The notes beneath the pieces were generated by a model. It was given only the letters and a program-made list of their open reading frames with translations, had not been told where the DNA came from and did not search any database. The position numbers and the translations under genes are program-made. DNA of 8,830 nucleotides from Nitrospirae bacterium GWC2_42_7 (GTDB taxonomy: Bacteria > Nitrospirota > Thermodesulfovibrionia > Thermodesulfovibrionales > UBA6898), in the NCBI GenBank assembly GCA_001803645.1, contig MHDW01000108.1, positions 1 through 8,830 of the forward strand, given 5' to 3'. Shown here one piece after another: positions 7,554-8,830 of the stretch (within the stretch, counting starts at the first letter, position 1; every line of letters begins with the position of its first letter).

Positions 7554-8123
7554 ATGAAAATAAAAGTGTCATTGCTATCAATTTTTCTGCTTTTGTCTTT
7601 GTCTTGTTCTACTCATTTGCCTGTTTATAATCCCAATGTTGGAGATCAGAAAATAAGAGTAGTGGTTAAATATTTTACGGTCAATGAAAATATTAAAATC
7701 AATTATAACGGCAATATCAATTTTACCAAGCAGATTGCTGAAAATATTGCTTCGCTATTTCAAAAGAATAAAGTAAACGCAATCGCTGTTAACAATTCAA
7801 CAAATATCGATTTTGTTGCAGACTATATTATTGAAGGTGATGTTTCAGTAATAGATCAGGGTAATCGAGCAGCAAGATTCTGGGGTGGATTTGGAGCTGG
7901 GAGTGCTATTTTTGAAGCAAATGCTAAATTGATAGACAATAAAACATCAAATGTCATTTTAAATTATACAAATGCCAGAACATCTTTTGCTTCTGTCTTA
8001 AAAAGCGATGACAACCTAATGCAAGAGCTTTGTCTCGAACTTTCAGAGGATATTTATGGAGAGTTTTCAAAACCACCATCTTCGGATTTAATACAAGCAG
8101 CAGAACAGGGGATAACACACTAA
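7554..8123 (+). CDS. Lipoprotein resembling DUF4410 proteins, tandem copy 1
   Basis: The protein has 189 residues. The ATG at 7554 is chosen because gagaggg lies just upstream and the signal peptide starts here; an in-frame TTG at 7539 overlaps the RBS. MKIKVSLLSIFLLLSLSC is a lipoprotein signal peptide, with Cys18 as the lipidated residue. The -3 residue is Ser, which is permitted but not the usual Leu. The mature part has the features I associate with DUF4410: YIIEGDVSVIDQGNRAARFW (91-110), then the Gly-rich GGFGAGSAIF (111-120) and a following strand ending in LIDNKTSNVIL. DUF4410 proteins are small envelope proteins of unknown function. The gene is AT-rich compared with the genes before the tRNA, which suggests separate origin. 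It is paralogous to the partial gene at 8306, with which it shares KYFTV, INF, AEN, NAIAV and other blocks. Confidence 0.8.
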   Translation: MKIKVSLLSIFLLLSLSCSTHLPVYNPNVGDQKIRVVVKYFTVNENIKINYNGNINFTKQIAENIASLFQKNKVNAIAVNNSTNIDFVADYIIEGDVSVIDQGNRAARFWGGFGAGSAIFEANAKLIDNKTSNVILNYTNARTSFASVLKSDDNLMQELCLELSEDIYGEFSKPPSSDLIQAAEQGITH

Positions 8124-8197
8124 GATGCTATCCCTTTGAGTGTGCCCATTTTGTGCCCGACTCACTTAAATTCTATCTGATTTCAGCTGACTACATA

Positions 8198-8222
8198 GGC
8201 ACCAATAAAATTAATGTCTTAT
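8198..8222 (+). repeat. 25-bp direct repeat, copy C (tRNA-Leu 3'-end-like)
   Basis: This copy lies inside the second module and begins ggcaccaataaaat. It differs from the tRNA-associated copy A at only two positions and so is closer to it than copy B is. Confidence 0.6.
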
Positions 8223-8228
8223 AATTTA

Positions 8229-8258
8229 TTGACATAAAAGACTTGAAAAAAATAATAT
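8229..8258 (+). promoter_or_regulatory. Sigma-70 type promoter of the second lipoprotein gene
   Basis: TTGACA (8229-8234) and TAATAT (8253-8258) are separated by 18 bp, one base longer than in copy 1. Both hexamers are unchanged while the spacer has mutated, so each lipoprotein gene probably has its own promoter. Confidence 0.6.
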
Positions 8259-8305
8259 TAAAAAATCTGGTCAAGGGATAAAAATATTATTTGAGAGAGG
8301 GTAAT

Positions 8306-8830
8306 ATGAAAATAAAAATGTCATTGCTATCAATTTTTCTGCTTTTGTCTTTGTCTTGCGTTACAACAAAAACACCTGTTTACAATCAACCTGCAATAGA
8401 CAAGCCGGTGCAGGTAATCGTAAAGTATTTTACAGTAAGCGGAACAGAGAAGAATAATTATTCAGGATCTATTAATTTTGGCAGAGAACTTGCAGAAAAT
8501 ACAGCTTCATATTTACAGATGAAAGGTATTAACGCTATAGCTGTTTCGGAACTTGAAGATCTTAAAACTGATTATCTTATAAAAGGTGATATTATCCGTC
8601 TGGATACTGGATCACAAGGGCTTAGATTTTTTGGCCTTATTACACCACCAATCGGAGTTGCCTTTATGGCTTTAGGTAGTGGCAGCTTAAAAGTAGATGC
8701 AAGGGTATTCGATATCAATAGCTCCAAGGCTGTTTTGGAATATGATGGGTTTCAGAAGACAGCCCTTATTTCTTTCTTGAGGGATGATGAAAACGTCATG
8801 AAAGAACTTTGCATTGAAACGGCTGAAATT
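8306..8830 (+). CDS. Lipoprotein paralogous to the upstream DUF4410-like protein, tandem copy 2 (3' end outside window)
   Basis: The first 175 codons are present and the frame is open at the window edge. The ATG follows gagaggg at a normal distance. The signal peptide MKIKMSLLSIFLLLSLSC differs from copy 1 at one residue, and Cys18 is the expected lipidation site. The mature part aligns along its length with copy 1 (KYFTV, NYSGSINF, AENTAS, NAIAV, DYLIKGD, then VDARVFDINSSKAVLEY), but only about 35-40% of residues match. The Gly-rich segment that reads GGFGAGSAIF in copy 1 is replaced by a longer hydrophobic stretch, FFGLITPPIGVAFMALGSGS (108-127). The last visible residues still align with copy 1 (ELCIETAEI against ELCLELSED), so little is likely to be missing. 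It may be a related envelope lipoprotein; its function is unknown. Confidence 0.8.
   Translation, partial: MKIKMSLLSIFLLLSLSCVTTKTPVYNQPAIDKPVQVIVKYFTVSGTEKNNYSGSINFGRELAENTASYLQMKGINAIAVSELEDLKTDYLIKGDIIRLDTGSQGLRFFGLITPPIGVAFMALGSGSLKVDARVFDINSSKAVLEYDGFQKTALISFLRDDENVMKELCIETAEI

Larger units (their letters stand above)
7385..7606 (+). repeat. Tandem module, copy 1: flank, promoter, RBS and signal-peptide coding sequence
   Basis: This 222-bp segment matches 8141-8358 with about 14 substitutions and three small indels by hand alignment. It starts abruptly at tgtgctcattttgtg and ends at the lipoprotein Cys codon. It therefore covers the intergenic sequence, the promoter, the RBS (gagaggg) and the first 17 codons of the lipoprotein gene. 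The two copies are offset by 756 bp on the left and 752 bp on the right, because of a 4-bp indel near 7442. Confidence 0.85.
8141..8358 (+). repeat. Tandem module, copy 2: flank, promoter, RBS and signal-peptide coding sequence
   Basis: This is the second copy of the 7385-7606 module. It begins 18 bases after the stop of the first lipoprotein gene and ends just inside the Cys codon of the second. Downstream of the Cys codon the two copies diverge strongly at the DNA level. Confidence 0.85.

Noticed and set aside
7446..8222. Downstream copies of the tRNA 3' end as broken tRNA genes
   Set aside because: Only the last seven tRNA bases and the flank are repeated; no acceptor 5' strand, anticodon arm or T arm is present.
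8030..8224. Small plus-strand reading frame of 64 codons
   Set aside because: It overlaps the end of the first lipoprotein gene in another frame. Its C-terminal part resembles that of the 7211 frame only because the non-coding module is duplicated.

Overview
The window looks like chromosomal DNA of a Gram-negative (diderm) bacterium. The evidence is an outer-membrane beta-barrel protein with a terminal Phe, Sec signal peptides and lipoproteins. Base composition is moderate over most of the window and clearly more AT-rich after the tRNA gene near position 7300. The mix of a TMTC-like TPR membrane protein, a CBS/DRTGG family II pyrophosphatase and GC-rich palindromic repeats would fit a Nitrospirota- or Desulfobacterota-type environmental bacterium. 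That placement is inference and weak.

Layout. (1) Positions 2-2071 hold the 3' part of a multi-spanning membrane protein with five C-terminal TPR repeats. It is a GT-C-like, TMTC-type protein whose 5' end lies outside the window. A GC-rich cluster of palindromes (about 345-520) sits inside it and is translated in frame as a Pro/Gly/Ser-rich loop. (2) Positions 2201-5264 hold a two-gene unit: an outer-membrane beta-barrel protein with an N-terminal Ig-like domain, then a secreted periplasmic beta-sandwich protein. The ribosome binding site of the second overlaps the stop codon of the first. (3) Positions 5364-7025 hold a Mn-dependent family II inorganic pyrophosphatase with regulatory CBS-DRTGG-CBS insert. 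It follows a perfect extended -10 promoter placed so that the mRNA should be leaderless. (4) Positions 7101-7157 hold an intergenic REP-like hairpin built of 7-bp stems, followed by tRNA-Leu(CAA) at 7239-7325. (5) From 7326 to the end lies an AT-rich segment with two tandem lipoprotein genes (7554-8123, and 8306 to the window edge). Both lie behind an almost identical ~220-bp module made of flank, promoter, RBS and signal peptide.

The most unusual part is this last region. The non-coding leader plus signal-peptide sequence is about 93% identical between the two copies by hand alignment, while the mature proteins have diverged to roughly 35-40% identity, the reverse of what simple duplication predicts. 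Each copy also carries a 25-bp near-copy of the tRNA-Leu 3' end and its downstream flank, giving three such repeats. This suggests a tRNA-associated, cassette-like expansion of a surface lipoprotein family that may continue beyond the window. The second most unusual feature is the palindromic repeat carried in frame inside the TPR membrane protein.
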